Positions 1 through 12,700 of a stretch of DNA of 64,000 nucleotides are shown in pieces. The stretch spans positions 24,461,321-24,525,320 of the forward strand of contig CM063109.1 in assembly GCA_031841125.1 (NCBI GenBank). Reading direction: 5' to 3'. This stretch comes from Acanthococcus lagerstroemiae. Taxonomy: Eukaryota > Arthropoda > Insecta > Hemiptera > Eriococcidae. A program made the translations under genes and the position numbers. Each line of letters opens with the position of its first letter. Within the stretch, counting starts at the first letter, position 1. The notes under the pieces are model-generated. The model was not told where the DNA came from and ran no database searches. It saw only the letters and a list, made by a program, of their open reading frames with translations.

Positions 1-802
1 TTTCTTTACTTGCTCTCTGTTGGGCAAAGGCCTCTGTCAGACGCTCCCATTCTCCCCTGTTTTGCGTATCGTGTGATATTGTCTGTGCTGGAACATTCTG
101 TCAAACTCATCCCTCCATCTGGTTCATCTGTTTCCCTTTTCTCCTCCCCCTTTCAAAAACCAGTCGGAGGTTATTTTTACCCACTTGTTATACTTGCCAA
201 GTGTCCAGCCCAGTCCCACTTCAGCCTTCTTATAGCATGGAGGAAGTTAATGTTGTATTTTAACTTCTTTTTAATTTTAAGTAGATTGATCTTATTTTTC
301 CTCTTTATACCAAAGATTGCTCTTTCCAGACTGTTTTGATGAATGACTATTTTTTCCTCTTCAGTTTTTGTGAGCGACCAGGTCTGACAACCGTACGATA
401 TGGTGGAAAAGACAGAACTGTTCAAAATTTGTTCTTCTTGTCCTAATAAAAAATTCTCTTTAAATATTTTTTTCAAAGACCAAAATTTTTTCCAGGAGTT
501 GGCTATTTTTATGTCAAATTTTAAATTTTTCATTCTCTTAAATGTGATCGTTTGTCCTAAATATTTAATTTCCTCCGCCTACTCTATTCCCCCCCCCACG
601 TTTATGGCCAAAGAATCCCCTTGTTTGTTCGACAAAATTTTTGTTTTTTCTATATTAATTTTCAGACCCGCTTCCTCTCCCCCTTCGCTCAATTCTTTTA
701 ACATTCTTCCAGCCTGTCCTCGGAGCCCTCTATCAAGACAATATCATCTGCGAATCTCAAGTCACTTAATCTCCGTCCATTTAGAAGAGCCATCCCTTCG
801 TG
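1..802 (-). pseudogene. RTE-type LINE reverse transcriptase relic, C-terminal part
   Basis: Read on the minus strand this is the second half of an RTE-clade reverse transcriptase. The catalytic box is intact as LRFADDIVLI (FADD codons at 743-754). It is followed by a KINIEKTKIL segment, the EIKYLGQTI block, YGCQTW and the WAGHLA motif near 195-215. The terminal EWERLTEAFAQQ tail lies near 10-50, so the element's 3' end is at or just outside the left window edge. Frameshifts and an in-frame stop near 585 break it, so it is a dead copy. The finger and palm N-terminus and the endonuclease are absent. Motif order is seen directly; the clade call rests on resemblance to RTE/BovB-type C-termini. 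Confidence 0.85.
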
Positions 803-3529
803 TGAGTTCGCACAAGTATGAAGAAAAAGTTTTCAAGGTCAGTGTCCCAGTTTTGAAGTTTATAAAATAGTGGACTTTCATCATTATTGTCCATAGCGAG
901 GACATAAAAATGTATAAAAATCAGTTTTCATTAATTCTGAGTGCGCTGAATTCATTTTTACTTTTTGCCCGATTTTGTCCAAAAGGGTCTACAAGAAGAT
1001 AGAACCTGAAAACTGCCATTAAGTAGGTATGTCAAATATACTAAAATCGAGATTTCGTTTTTGATTTGTTTTGTGTTTTTTAATCTCAATCTCCATTCAT
1101 ATTGGTCCACAAGAGACTGAAATGTGAAATATTATAGTTTACACACTTTGATGTCAGATAGGTCAAAATTCACAATCCCGCTCCCGTTACAGATAGCTCT
1201 TTTAATTTTCTTGAGAAAAAAAGCTAAGTATGAGCTCGTGTCCAGGGTTCTTAATATCAGGAAGGAAGGATGATACTGTTTGTCTTTTAGATAGATATAT
1301 ATTGTGTACGTGTCTTTCGAAAGGACTCACTTTCTCGATATAGAGGTAAAGGGAGGGGGTTATACTATACAAAATCACCTTTCGAATCTCAACCAACTCT
1401 GTAACGTTACAGGAAGGTTTTTTTTTGTTGGATTTTTAAAGTCGAGGTACGGAAAAGTTATATTTCGAGAAGACCCCGGAATCGACAACCCGGACCCTTT
1501 CTGTTTCTACTCATTTCATACTCTGGAGCTGGAACGGAGTGAAGTCTCAAAAAACAGCGAAGTGGAGTTGAAAGAACAGGGTTTCTACTATCCGCTAAAA
1601 ACCCTAAAATCGATTTTTTGATCGAAATTTAGAAAAACGGCTGTATGTCAAAACTGTGATCAACAAAATGGGTTCTTTCGATACAGATGTACATATTATG
1701 ATCTTTAATGTTCACCGAAAATTGGACCCATTGTTTCCATAAATTTGTTGTATCTTAAGATTTTGCTCAGTCGGAAGCTGATTGGTGTCTTTTTATATTC
1801 GAGGTGAAACAACACGAATTCACGCCAACCGATGAGATCACTGACCCGATTAGGGGGTCTACTAATTAGGATTTAAATGAAGTTTGATTATATTTTCGAT
1901 ATCGCACTCGATATAATATTGACTTTCATAACCGCTAATTTAGATTTTGGGGTAGTGTTTGGGTCCGACTTCCCAGTGTGGTTCGACAGAGGGTCAGTGC
2001 TAAAACTGACTTATTTTCTCGAGGTGATGTTCGGCTCTGACGCTCCAGTATGATTGCAGTGGAGTCAGTACTGCAACTGACTCGATACAGCTGACCATCA
2101 CCGTCCATACATCTCAACGCGTTTTGTATAATTTCACCAATATTTGCTATACACGTACCAGAGTATTTCGGAAACAGAAAACAAATTGAGTGCGTGTAAT
2201 AATGGCTTTCCCTTTTCCAGTATGAGCCAGATTAATGAGGAATAGACATTGCCTTAGCTAAATATTACAAGGGAACATATTTGCGCAAAATATTGCCGGC
2301 AATACTGCATTGTATTAAACAGATTTTGAGTGGACCTCACAATCCCATAAACGTCAAAAATCTCATCAACCATTGACTCTATGAAAAAAATGGTTGTTAC
2401 CAAATTTGTAGGTTTAGAAAAAATAATATTATTCTTTGTTCTCAAAATTTCGATAGGACTTATATTTGCAGGTTACAATTTTTTAAAGAAAGTCGGGTAC
2501 ACCATGGTTTTCAACCAAGCGGGCCGATTGGGCTCATCTTCAAACTGAACCACATTAATGTTGTAAAAGTTTATTCTAAAAGTTTCGTCTCCCTAGATCA
2601 GTTGCAAATGACTAAAGTCGGACAGCTATAATTACCCCCGTACACACATTTTGGCTCCCCATTCCCTCCCGGATGTTTCAAGTAGGCCTATTCATTGACT
2701 CGACTTCAGTTTAATTCTTATGGACAACATATAAGATTTCATCTTGCTAACTCAATAATAGCTCTCCCTTTCATCAGCCCTTGCTCCGATAAAAAAAAAT
2801 TGTAATTGCATAATGCTTGACTTTTTGTTTGCCTAAACTTAGGTTCAGCAACGCCGGAAACCATAGAAATAGGTTATATTTGTCTAATTAACAATGAATA
2901 AAGAACATCATTTCATTAGTCGACCCTCTACAGACCGGTGTTAAATTTCAACCCGTTGCACACCGCCTTGAAAATATTTATTTTTTGAAAAACTTTAGCT
3001 TCCGAGTATTTACACCAAAATACAACCACTGTTTCTTATAGGAGTAAAGATCCGATGAATACCTTACTCAACATTATTCTGACGTGAAACCTAGTGAACG
3101 AGTAACAGGTTGCAAGGTAGTGAACCACAGAGTACGAGGTCCTTGACCGCGTTATAGTTTCGAAAATGCGAAAAAGAGCTCCGATTTCGGGTCGATCTAA
3201 AGGACCCACTCGGAAACGAATCCGTTTATTGTGAAACAATCTTCGCGGGTATACGATGCTGTCGGTATCACCCATTCCCCACCTCCTCACCATCATTAAC
3301 CCGGAAACGACATAAAGGGTGCGAAAAAGGGCGATAGCATTTATGCACTCCAGAGAGCGAATAGGATACAAAAACCCACGTGTATCTTGTTGCATTGTGA
3401 GATGTTATTGTAAAAGTAAGAAGCCATATCCTTAAGCAATTATTTTTGTTGGTGTTAACAGAAGCTACGTATGAGGGGTGACGATGATGATGATTATTAT
3501 TATCATTTACTGTCGTATGTTTTCAGATG
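803..3529. other. Upstream stretch, no gene recognised
   Basis: AT-rich sequence with only short unconserved reading frames on both strands. I see no splice-flanked exon, no RNA gene and no clear terminal repeats. A short ATG/ATT microsatellite lies near 3483-3507. Confidence 0.5.
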
Positions 3530-3691
3530 CTAATGAAAGGACGTGACAGGCGCGGATTAACCGAATTACCGTAAAAGTGGAAAACCTTCGCGAAAGTGGT
3601 GCTGCTCCATTCGGCGAAAAGGGAATTGTAACGAACCGCGACTCGTCGCCAAATTAATGGTTGCTTTTTGATTCTACTATTTTTCAAAAAA
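3530..3691 (+). promoter_or_regulatory. Candidate 5' UTR or promoter of COMMD4
   Basis: Immediately upstream of the proposed start codon is a locally CpG-rich stretch (about 3540-3655) that stands out from the AT-rich surroundings. It contains an upstream ATG at 3657 followed by a four-codon frame that stops at 3671, 20 bases before the main ATG. No TATA box or initiator could be assigned with confidence. Assignment is inferred from position and composition. Confidence 0.3.
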
Positions 3692-3700
3692 ATGCCTGTG
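3692..3700 (+). CDS. COMMD4: COMMD4 exon 1, coding part (Met-Pro-Val)
   Basis: ATGCCTGTG followed directly by the donor GTGAGT at 3701. The ATG sits after a run of A (A at -3), a good insect start context. It ends in phase 0, so it joins cleanly to the exon at 3811. Other COMMD4 proteins begin Met-Arg-Phe-Arg-Phe, so having just a few residues before RFRFCG fits. A nine-base coding exon is weak evidence on its own; phase and position support it. Confidence 0.7.
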
Positions 3701-6700
3701 GTGAGTTTTTCTGCTCCACGTAGTTGCCACACGTCTCGTCTACGAGTTCGCTTTCGAAAGCGATTGCACGGATTTCTAGATTCTAATTGGATTTTGTTTT
3801 GGAATTGCAGCGATTTAGGTTTTGCGGCGACGATACGGTGCCTGATTGGGTCCTAGCTGCTATCAATGATCTGTCTTACTTGGTAAGTTTTTATATATTA
3901 GTGTGGTGGAACGTACGGCGATGCACGCATGCCAAAGTGGCCCCTAAGACACCGAACCTCCGGCCCCGGAAACGACCCCTTTCGAGTATCGCATCAGTGG
4001 CCGGAGGGATGCTTTGAGGCCGGCCTGAGCCCCCATTTCGCCGTTCCGATTCCGGTGCGCGCGTTCTGCAAGGGCTACTATGGCCATGGGGTTCCTTACT
4101 GACCGAGGTTCGCGCTCCCCGAACACTAGCCTGTAATTCAAGTCCCCCAAAGCCGGACGCGCTTCCTCTTCACATACCCCTCACCTTCTCGTCTTGGTAC
4201 ATATAGCGACGCAGACAGGTGGTGACGGCAAGGGGAGCCCCGCCGGGGGGTCCGCAGTAGCTGCAGCAGCTCTTCTAGGATGATACAAAGTTGTTCTGTT
4301 CGATGGTTTGGGCCGAGCTTGGTCCGTCGGCGCTCTGCCTCGACCACTCCGTCTGCATCTTCCTCTTCATGATGGCCGAGACAAAGGCCGAAACGTCGAC
4401 AAATTTTCATATATTACTACTTTAATAAATTATAGTTGTGAATCTAGCATTGAGAATTTCATTTCCATTTCTATTTTCCAGTGTAAGAGGTATTGGAAGA
4501 ATATCATTTTGGCCTATTATGATGTCGGGTTTCAGTGGGAACTCAGCTACGTGATCATCTTTGTGTTTTTCATGCATTGCCATGGCACATCGTCCTCGTC
4601 TTTTGCTCTTCTAGTGGACCTTAACTCTGGACCGTCGTCTTACCCCCCCCCCCTTACTGGCGCTTACGAATTGTGTTAGCCCGTCGCAACTCGCTACATT
4701 TCGACCTAAGTCGGGTTTTCGGTAAAAAAGGAAGAGGGCTAAGACAGCTCTAACAGCCTCCCCGACGTCTCTGAGATAATGCTCGAAAGGGTGGATTCCT
4801 GGGCTAGGGTTGAGAGTAAAATTAGAAAAGAGTCCTCATAGGCACTTCATTCGCAGATCTTACTTCTTTCGGATTTTTGACCTCAGCTCTCTTAATTTGG
4901 CTGCATTTCTGCCTTTTTGACGCAGGAGGTCAAGCTATTGCTGCTTATGAAAAGCCATCGAAGATGCTTCGGCTTTTAGATGTCTTTTTTTCAATAGAGA
5001 GGGAAATGATACTGGTTGTGGAATAATTTAATACGAGCAGAGTAAATATTTATGATCAAATATTGATATTTTAATTAATGTTAATATTAGATAATCAGTA
5101 TTTACTCTGCTCGTATTAAATTTATTATTCCACACTGGTAGCAGTAGCGGATCTAATGAGAAATCTTGAAAGGAGCTATTCAGAATGTGTAATAACTTAT
5201 TATTTTTACTCCTCCTCCGCTGGAAGACATGAAAAATATTTTGCCTCTTGATGGTTATAGAGTGGGTGGATGAGAGAGAAATATTTAGACTTTTAAACAA
5301 TGGGCATCCATTGCTGACTCTCATACTTACATATTATTGAAGCTCAAAATGGAAATGCCTTCTACGTAAGCTGTGGAATTTTTTCAGGACCTTGGATTCT
5401 CAGCCAGGCCACAATTTTAACCAAGTTTTCTTCAAGAAGGGAGAGGAAGCAGCGCTCAAGACTAGCTAAGACTCTTCAATCTCCAGTGCTCATGTAAGCA
5501 TCTCGTCGTAGACTCTCCCGAATTCGTTGAAAGCTCTTTAAGGATTTCTGAGACTTGTGTTCAGAACTGGTTTACGGTTCAGTATGATTTTCCCGACGTG
5601 TTTATATGATGGCTCTTCTCTTCATCTAAGGATCTAGACTTCGTAGAATTTTTCAAGAAAATTTATATAAGACCAGAACTTCTTAAAACTAAGACTCTTC
5701 AATGCTTATTTAAGACTCTTCTAGAAATTATCAAGACTTTGTAAAGCTAGATTCGTTAACTGTACACGAATCGTTTCTCATTCAAGACATCTTACGACTC
5801 TCAGACTTGATTAAGGCTCTTTAAAATTTAATCAAATTTTATAATGAGTGATCCATACTTATTTAGAATAAATAGACGCGCTTTGGAACTTTTCCAAGAT
5901 TTTTTAGATTCGCTAAAATTGTTCCGAGATTTGTTTAAGACTTCATGATTTTTCCTGACTTGTTGAAGACTCTTTGAGACTTAATTATAGCTCTTCAAGA
6001 TTTGATCGCGACCAATTAATACTCCTTTTAAAACTCTATAAGACTTTTTAAAAATCGTGTACAACTTCCGAGAATCTCTCATGCTTGCTTCAGATTTCTA
6101 GAGACTAGCAGGCTTATTTAAAACCCCGTGAGACTTAGCCATTTTTGAAGCATTCTCAGCTACAGTTTTCCGCTCTGGAAGGAGCTGTCGCCCCCGCTAC
6201 CGTCCCCTTTGTAACTGCACTTGATAGGTTGGTGGATAGAAAGAATCATGTTGAATATAGAGACCAGAGAGCTAGAAACATCTTGATACGAGATCGCTAC
6301 TATCAGCGCAGTTTTTCCTGGCTGCTGTGGTATGGTGAAAGATGGGTGGGGGAGGAAATCAAAACAAATGGTAGACAGAGACGGGCAGGCAGACAAATAA
6401 ATAAATGAAGAGACAGACAAACAAAAGAAAGGCAGACAGACAGGTAGACTCATAAACTATCGAACAACATACCAACATATTTTTGGGGGAGAGAGTAGTA
6501 ATTTAAATATCCTTGCGGAATTGTAACTCGACACCGATTTCTACTCAACTCGGAATTTTACATTCAATAATTCAAAAGTGAGGGGGAGGCAGACTTGTCT
6601 TACATTCGGGTTATGTAATGCAAAAAATGGTCGAGTCAATTTATTTCAAATGACGAACTATACTAATTGAAATCATGTCGAACGTTAGTTATCATAGTTC

Positions 6701-9700
6701 ATCACTGCAAAACAATTGACGTTAACACTTCTTTGGGTTATACTTTTGCAAAACTGAAATACGGACTGTACAGGGTTTTTACCTCTTCCCAAAGTTCGCC
6801 AAATTCCTCAGATTTCCTCTATTTTGAAAAAAACGTTCTCGAAATCTCCCAAAAACTGAAAGGAGAGCATGATTCCTTGATAAAAGTAAAACGTATGCAT
6901 TATCTCGAAAGTCGTCAGAAATCGACCACGCAGAACTGAAAAAAGTTTTCCACATCCGAAAAATGAGCCCCTCTCGTGTCCCTCATTCTTATTTTTTTGA
7001 CCTCAGTAGACACGCTATTCTACCTAAGTAGGAGTTAATTAAATTTCATCAGATCTTGAATTCGATCCCATTCATGAAAATACGATAAAATATTTAAAAT
7101 GAGCTCCGATTTGTGTTTCGAATCTCTTAGTCGAGTCTAGTTTCCCCATTTCAAATATGACCAAGTATTTTAAATCTGTTTTGGAAAATTAATACTGTGA
7201 TAGTTTGCTCGATTCCTTTCCACTTGAAATTTAAATGTTGATCGTTTTCTTTTAAGAGAGGGAAATGGTTTTCATGGAAATTGAAACTAAATGTGACTAA
7301 TTGAAGACCTTCGGAAAAGTTGGATGTTTGGCATTGTCAAGGAGGTTGGAGATCAAACTTTCGATACTGTGGACTACTGCAAACAGTTTGCGTTTATGAA
7401 TACCAAAAAAGGAAGTGTGTAGAGCAAAACGCAAAAGTGGCAATTAAAATTTTACAATTCTGGATTGCCTAGCGAAAGTAGAATAAGACACTTTCTAAAG
7501 TTTGCCGACCGTTACTTATATTTATTGAAAATTTACTTATAATTCCGACACCGACTTTTGAAAAGGATTAATGAGTTTGGCACCCTCTTCTTACTTAAAT
7601 CCTATATTAAGACTTATTTAACTTCATCACGCAAGTGTATTATCTGTCACACAGAGTCATAAAAGTTATACGAAGGTCAAATAATGATGCATAATTGCGT
7701 AAGGAAAATGTCCCGAAGCTGTTTTGTGAGGCGTGGAAAATTTTGATTGAGCGCAAGTCAGTTCTGCTGACTGGAAAAATATTTGGTCTTATTGGTTTCA
7801 GTTGACAAAATTCAAGCAGGAAAACCCTTTATTTTTAGGCCAAAAAGGGATGGCATTTCAATTAAAAAAAAAAAACAGAACAATTCTCCTGTTAATGGGA
7901 AATCGAGTTTCAGTTAACAACGTAAGAAGTTAGACTCTTATCTTTTCCTTTCTTTTTCAGTGCCAGAAATACGGGAGACGGATTAGGTGATAGCCTCCTC
8001 TCACATTGCCATTTTGAGGTCAAAAACTGAGAGAAAAATCTGTTCTTTCGATATCTCGCCAACGAGTGCCTTAATATCTCCAATTTTTGCTACTGAGAGT
8101 AAGGTTGCAAACTAAACGAAGTGTTTAATGAACCCTCCCCATATCATCTCTTGCGGGTAAGAACTTGATAGTGTTTTAAAAATTCTTGTACCATATTATG
8201 ATCATAACTCACAAGGGAGCGACTACTCGTGCTCAAATATTATGTAATACTTATACGACACTCTGTTGAATAAATACCCGAATTTAGGAACCAGGGATGT
8301 CGAATATTATGACAATGTCTCAGTGTCTCAAACCCGCTCAAATCTTTTATGTACAACTGATTTTTCTCTTTATCTCCCCCTTTTTTCAAAGAACATGATC
8401 CACAAATGATTATTTTCAGCCCTTGCTACTCTTTATTACTCGTATTCTCGGAATTCCTTATCTATCAGTGATGTCAAAAGAAGATTCAGTGATAATGGTG
8501 TAGTAGGACGTATGGCGATGCACACGGGCCACAGTGGCCCCTGAGACACCGCGCCCTCGACCCCGGAAACTACCCTTTCGAGTATCACATCAGTGGCCGG
8601 AGGGACGCTTTGAGGCCGGCCCGAGCCAGATTCAGTGATAATACAGACTACCTTTACAATGTTAAGATACCACGTCTATCCCTTGAGTGGTTTTATGTGT
8701 TCCCGCTGTGTGATGCTTCTAACATGAATAGTGAAAAACTGGATAAGATCGATTGAAAGTCTTTCTAAATCATACGTTGACTTTCTATTTGCTTAGTGGT
8801 AAAATCTTTTTATCGTCGCGTAAGAAATCGACTGACCTCGGAGAATTCAAGTTGAAATTTTCAAAGATTCAATTATTTCCCTTGATCTGTTTTTACCGTT
8901 TAATCCTCCGAGCTAGAATCTCGGGATGGCTTTCGCAGCGAATGTCCCAGTCACCCAATGTTGAGATTTTCCTACTTGAAAATGTTGAAACCTCCGACGA
9001 AAAATTAATTTCATTTCTTCAATTTTACTTATTGTCTACTTGAATTTTCCAACTGAAGTCTATTTGCCACCTTAATGAGAATTCTAGAGGTGAACCTCAT
9101 TCGGTAAAGACACTCGCTGTTTTGCCATTTCTGGGCACTGTAGCCCTTGTACTACATATTATTTTGTAGTATTTCGTGTCCCGATTCAAGATTTTCTGTA
9201 ATGCGATGCGCGGTTATGTGTGGCATGTATTGAGTCCGTTATCCAGACAGACATTTCCTTTACAAAAAAATCTCAGAAGTTTATTCCGACGCGAGTAACG
9301 AATAGACGGCTGTGATCGAGGATGTCTTTTGAGTCTGTTAAACTCCTCAGAAGCCCCCTATTTTGCAAAAAATGTCTTTTGTTCCTCAGACATCCCTCGG
9401 AGGAATCTCTGAAAAAATCCGGAAATGGAGCGTTTATTCGAAATAAAAGTAAACGTCTGTGAAAGTTATTGAAAACCAATAGCGCTGCACTGATACAAAA
9501 GTCACTTAATATCAGACAATATGTACATTTCCTACAAGCCCCCGAATGGTCCCTCATTTTCGGTTTTCGACTTCGCTGGACATCTTGTGAATGCAGCAAA
9601 GCTGCAGTGTTAACACTCAAAAAGAGACTACGGTCACCGAATGAATTTCCAAGGTTTACAAATATCAAAGAGCCCAGAGAATACTTATGCTGCATAATAT

Positions 9701-12700
9701 TGCACGGACGACTGAACTCGAATCGTCAGCGATGTTCCACGCAGTGCAGCGAAACCGAAAAATCCGATGAAATAATGAAACACTCATTTTTTATGATGAC
9801 AGATAGTAAGTGTTATAACTAATTACTCACCCTGATCAATCTTGCTTTAGAGTTCAAAATGCGAAAGAACCTCTGCACGTTTGCTGTAATGCTTCTATGT
9901 TCTTATTTTGTCCTTCAGTGCTCAATCAATTCGTAAAATATTATCAGTTTTGATTATTGCTTATATAGAATCGTTGTTGTCGGTGGACGAGAGGGAGTGG
10001 GTTGAATTACCCAGCCTTTTTTATCAGTACAGTAATGACTCAAAGTTTTTCTAACCGTTTGATAAATTAAGCTCCATATTACTGGTTATAATCAGTTCCC
10101 ACCAGATGGTAACGAGTTTTCTTGAAATCACGAACATCTAAGTACGGTAGAACAACATCAATTTGTCGCCATTAAGACAAGTGCAAGAGACTATGACAAG
10201 ACGTGATGGTTATCTCAGTTTCAGAGCCTGATGTCGCAGCTTTATTTTCATGTGTGAGATAATTTGTAGAGTTGATGAATGACTGACTCGAAGTACAAGA
10301 AGTCCAAAAGATAATATACGTAGATTTCTGTGTGTGCCAGTGTGACATGTTCAGAAATCAACGTTCACGGCCGAGGATTTTCGATGTGGTCACTAAAGCT
10401 CTTTTTGGAGGTCGAGCAGTGCAATGATTCTGTTTGACTTGAGCTGTGCGGATAAAGCCGTGAAAACTGAGTGCAATTTACTCGTGTCGACTGATATTGC
10501 CGAGGAAGCCGTTTGAGAGGTCGAATATTTTCAAGAAACTCGAATTGAGAAAAAGTTAGATTAAAACCTTTAATTACCAATTTGTAAGTCGCGGGAGCCG
10601 ACTGATCTTCATTATCGCGTGGCTCAATTCGAGGTACAGTTGAGATACTTGGCGAGGAGTGGAGAAGTCCGATATTGGCGTCAACTGCGTTTCGATAATC
10701 TATCTGCTCGCCATGAAGCCTCTTTGATCTTCGTGTGAAAAGAAAAGTCCTTCTTTCGTTTCGATGTGGGTTTAATTGAACGGTGTCTCGAATTTAATTA
10801 CGCATTTTGCGTGCACAGTATACTGTATTCGTGATTCGTGTTGTATCGTCAAACTCGTTGATTCGTTCATTATAGGACCCTGAGTATAGTCTACGACCTG
10901 CTATAGAGCAAACAGAAGTAATCTTTAAACTACATATTAAAATTAACGGCGCGAATGAGTCACAACGGTTTACGAAATGTTCAAGGAGTTTCTTCAAAGC
11001 AGCTTTTTCTCGGCTCTCGTAGCAAATTTACGTTACTCGTGGAATTCGTACAACGAAGAGTCTTAAAAAGTGGGCTCAAATTCCCATTAAAAGAGAAAGA
11101 TGATTACGTGTTTTCCTTTTTCGTACGTATTTTCTTTGTTTCAGCGTGAAGTATGATGTATATATAATACACGTTGAAGGGGGACTAATTAATATTTTTT
11201 TATTGCGAACCAACTTTTCTGCTCTATACAGTATTTGTTTCGTGCTCTGGTGTTTCATATACTGACAACATTTGCTTAGGAAAGCGGTTTGGTATTTAGC
11301 CCTTCTTGAAAGTCCTGTTTTTATGCTAGTTTTCTTGAAAGGTTACCCCGCCCTGTACTCTACTCTTGGTTATAGAAAATATTTTCAAAAACTGAATTCA
11401 GTAGATTTCAATATCGCATGCCTGCGGTATTATTTTGGAGAGTGGAAGAGATATACTTAAAATGTTTCTGGACCGAAAAGTTCGTTCATCGTGTAATTGA
11501 CTTTAGTAGTAATGTAGACTGTGCCTCTCGCGGGTATTAGTGGATGGAAATTACATGTTCTAAAGATTAAATTTGTGTTGAAAAGCTTGAAAGAACTTTT
11601 ACCCGATATAGTGAAATTGAAAAGCGTGTATAATTAGTGGCATAACCAAATTCGAGGGCTGTGGCTCACTGTGTCTGTTACCAGTGGGGCAGACAGGGGA
11701 ATGCACGAGTAGAATCAGTCGTATAGGAAAAGTGAAAATAATTAAATATAGCCGCCTCTGCTGCTCGAATATAAAAATTTTGATTAATATAGATCTGAGG
11801 ACCAGCTAAGGATAGTGGCGGATCCAGGGAGCTATCCTGAAATAGGCAATTGGGAGTACGTATGTTCACTTGCGATGCACGCATGCCAAAGAGTCTCCCC
11901 AGACACCGCACCCCTGGCCCCGGAAACTACCCTTTCGAGTATCGCATCAGTGACCAGAGGGACGCATTGAGGCGACTCGAGCCCCTATTTCACCTCTCCG
12001 CTTCGGATTCACGCTGTCCTGCCAAGGCCATTAAGAGACACTCTGCTGACCGAGGAAACACTCACCTATCATCAACCTGGAATTCGGCTGCACCACAGAT
12101 GGACGCGCTTCTTTCCTTCACCCCTCACCTCCTCGTCTTGGTACGTCACGCAGGAAGGTGGCGACGGCGGGTTGAGCCCTGCCGAGGTATAATTGGGAAT
12201 GGGGTAAATATAATTGCACGCGACAGAAATGAACACGAAATAAATTGAAAATAAAAACGATGATTTACTCACGATAACAGAATTCAACAAGAAATTATTT
12301 GGACGCAATGAATCTACGAATTCCCATGTCTGCCCAGTGGTAAATCTAGTCCTGTAAGCGTGTAAACATCTCGTTTGAACGTACTGAATGCTAGTTTCTC
12401 CATTAATTCTCCTCGTGATGCATTTTACAAGTTGGTTAAGAGAAGGAAAAAACTCGAGGATTCTGAGCTAACAGCTAGCCAGGTACAATTACTGAACAGG
12501 GTGGGATAGGCAAAAAGTTAGTCAGATAGACAGTGGAACGTACGCACAAGGAAACAGTAAACGAGGAGAGGAGCACCGAGTGGTGGTGGTGGTAGTGGTC
12601 GGGGGGTTTAAATGGTAAGGAAGAAACCATAGTATTTTCTTACATAAGTGACAGTAATAACGGTGGTATAACAACAGATTTGGAAATGTGCCGCTGCGGC

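Noticed and set aside
4370..4403. Hammerhead-ribozyme-like core: GGCC stem, then GAAAC, as in Penelope-like elements
   Set aside because: The CUGAUGA arm is degenerate (reads ATGATGG) and no stem III plus cleavage site could be drawn, so only the stem II and GAAAC part is matched.
9273..9822. Overlapping 117- and 140-codon frames on opposite strands
   Set aside because: No motif, splice sites or codon signal favours either; long frames of this size occur by chance here.
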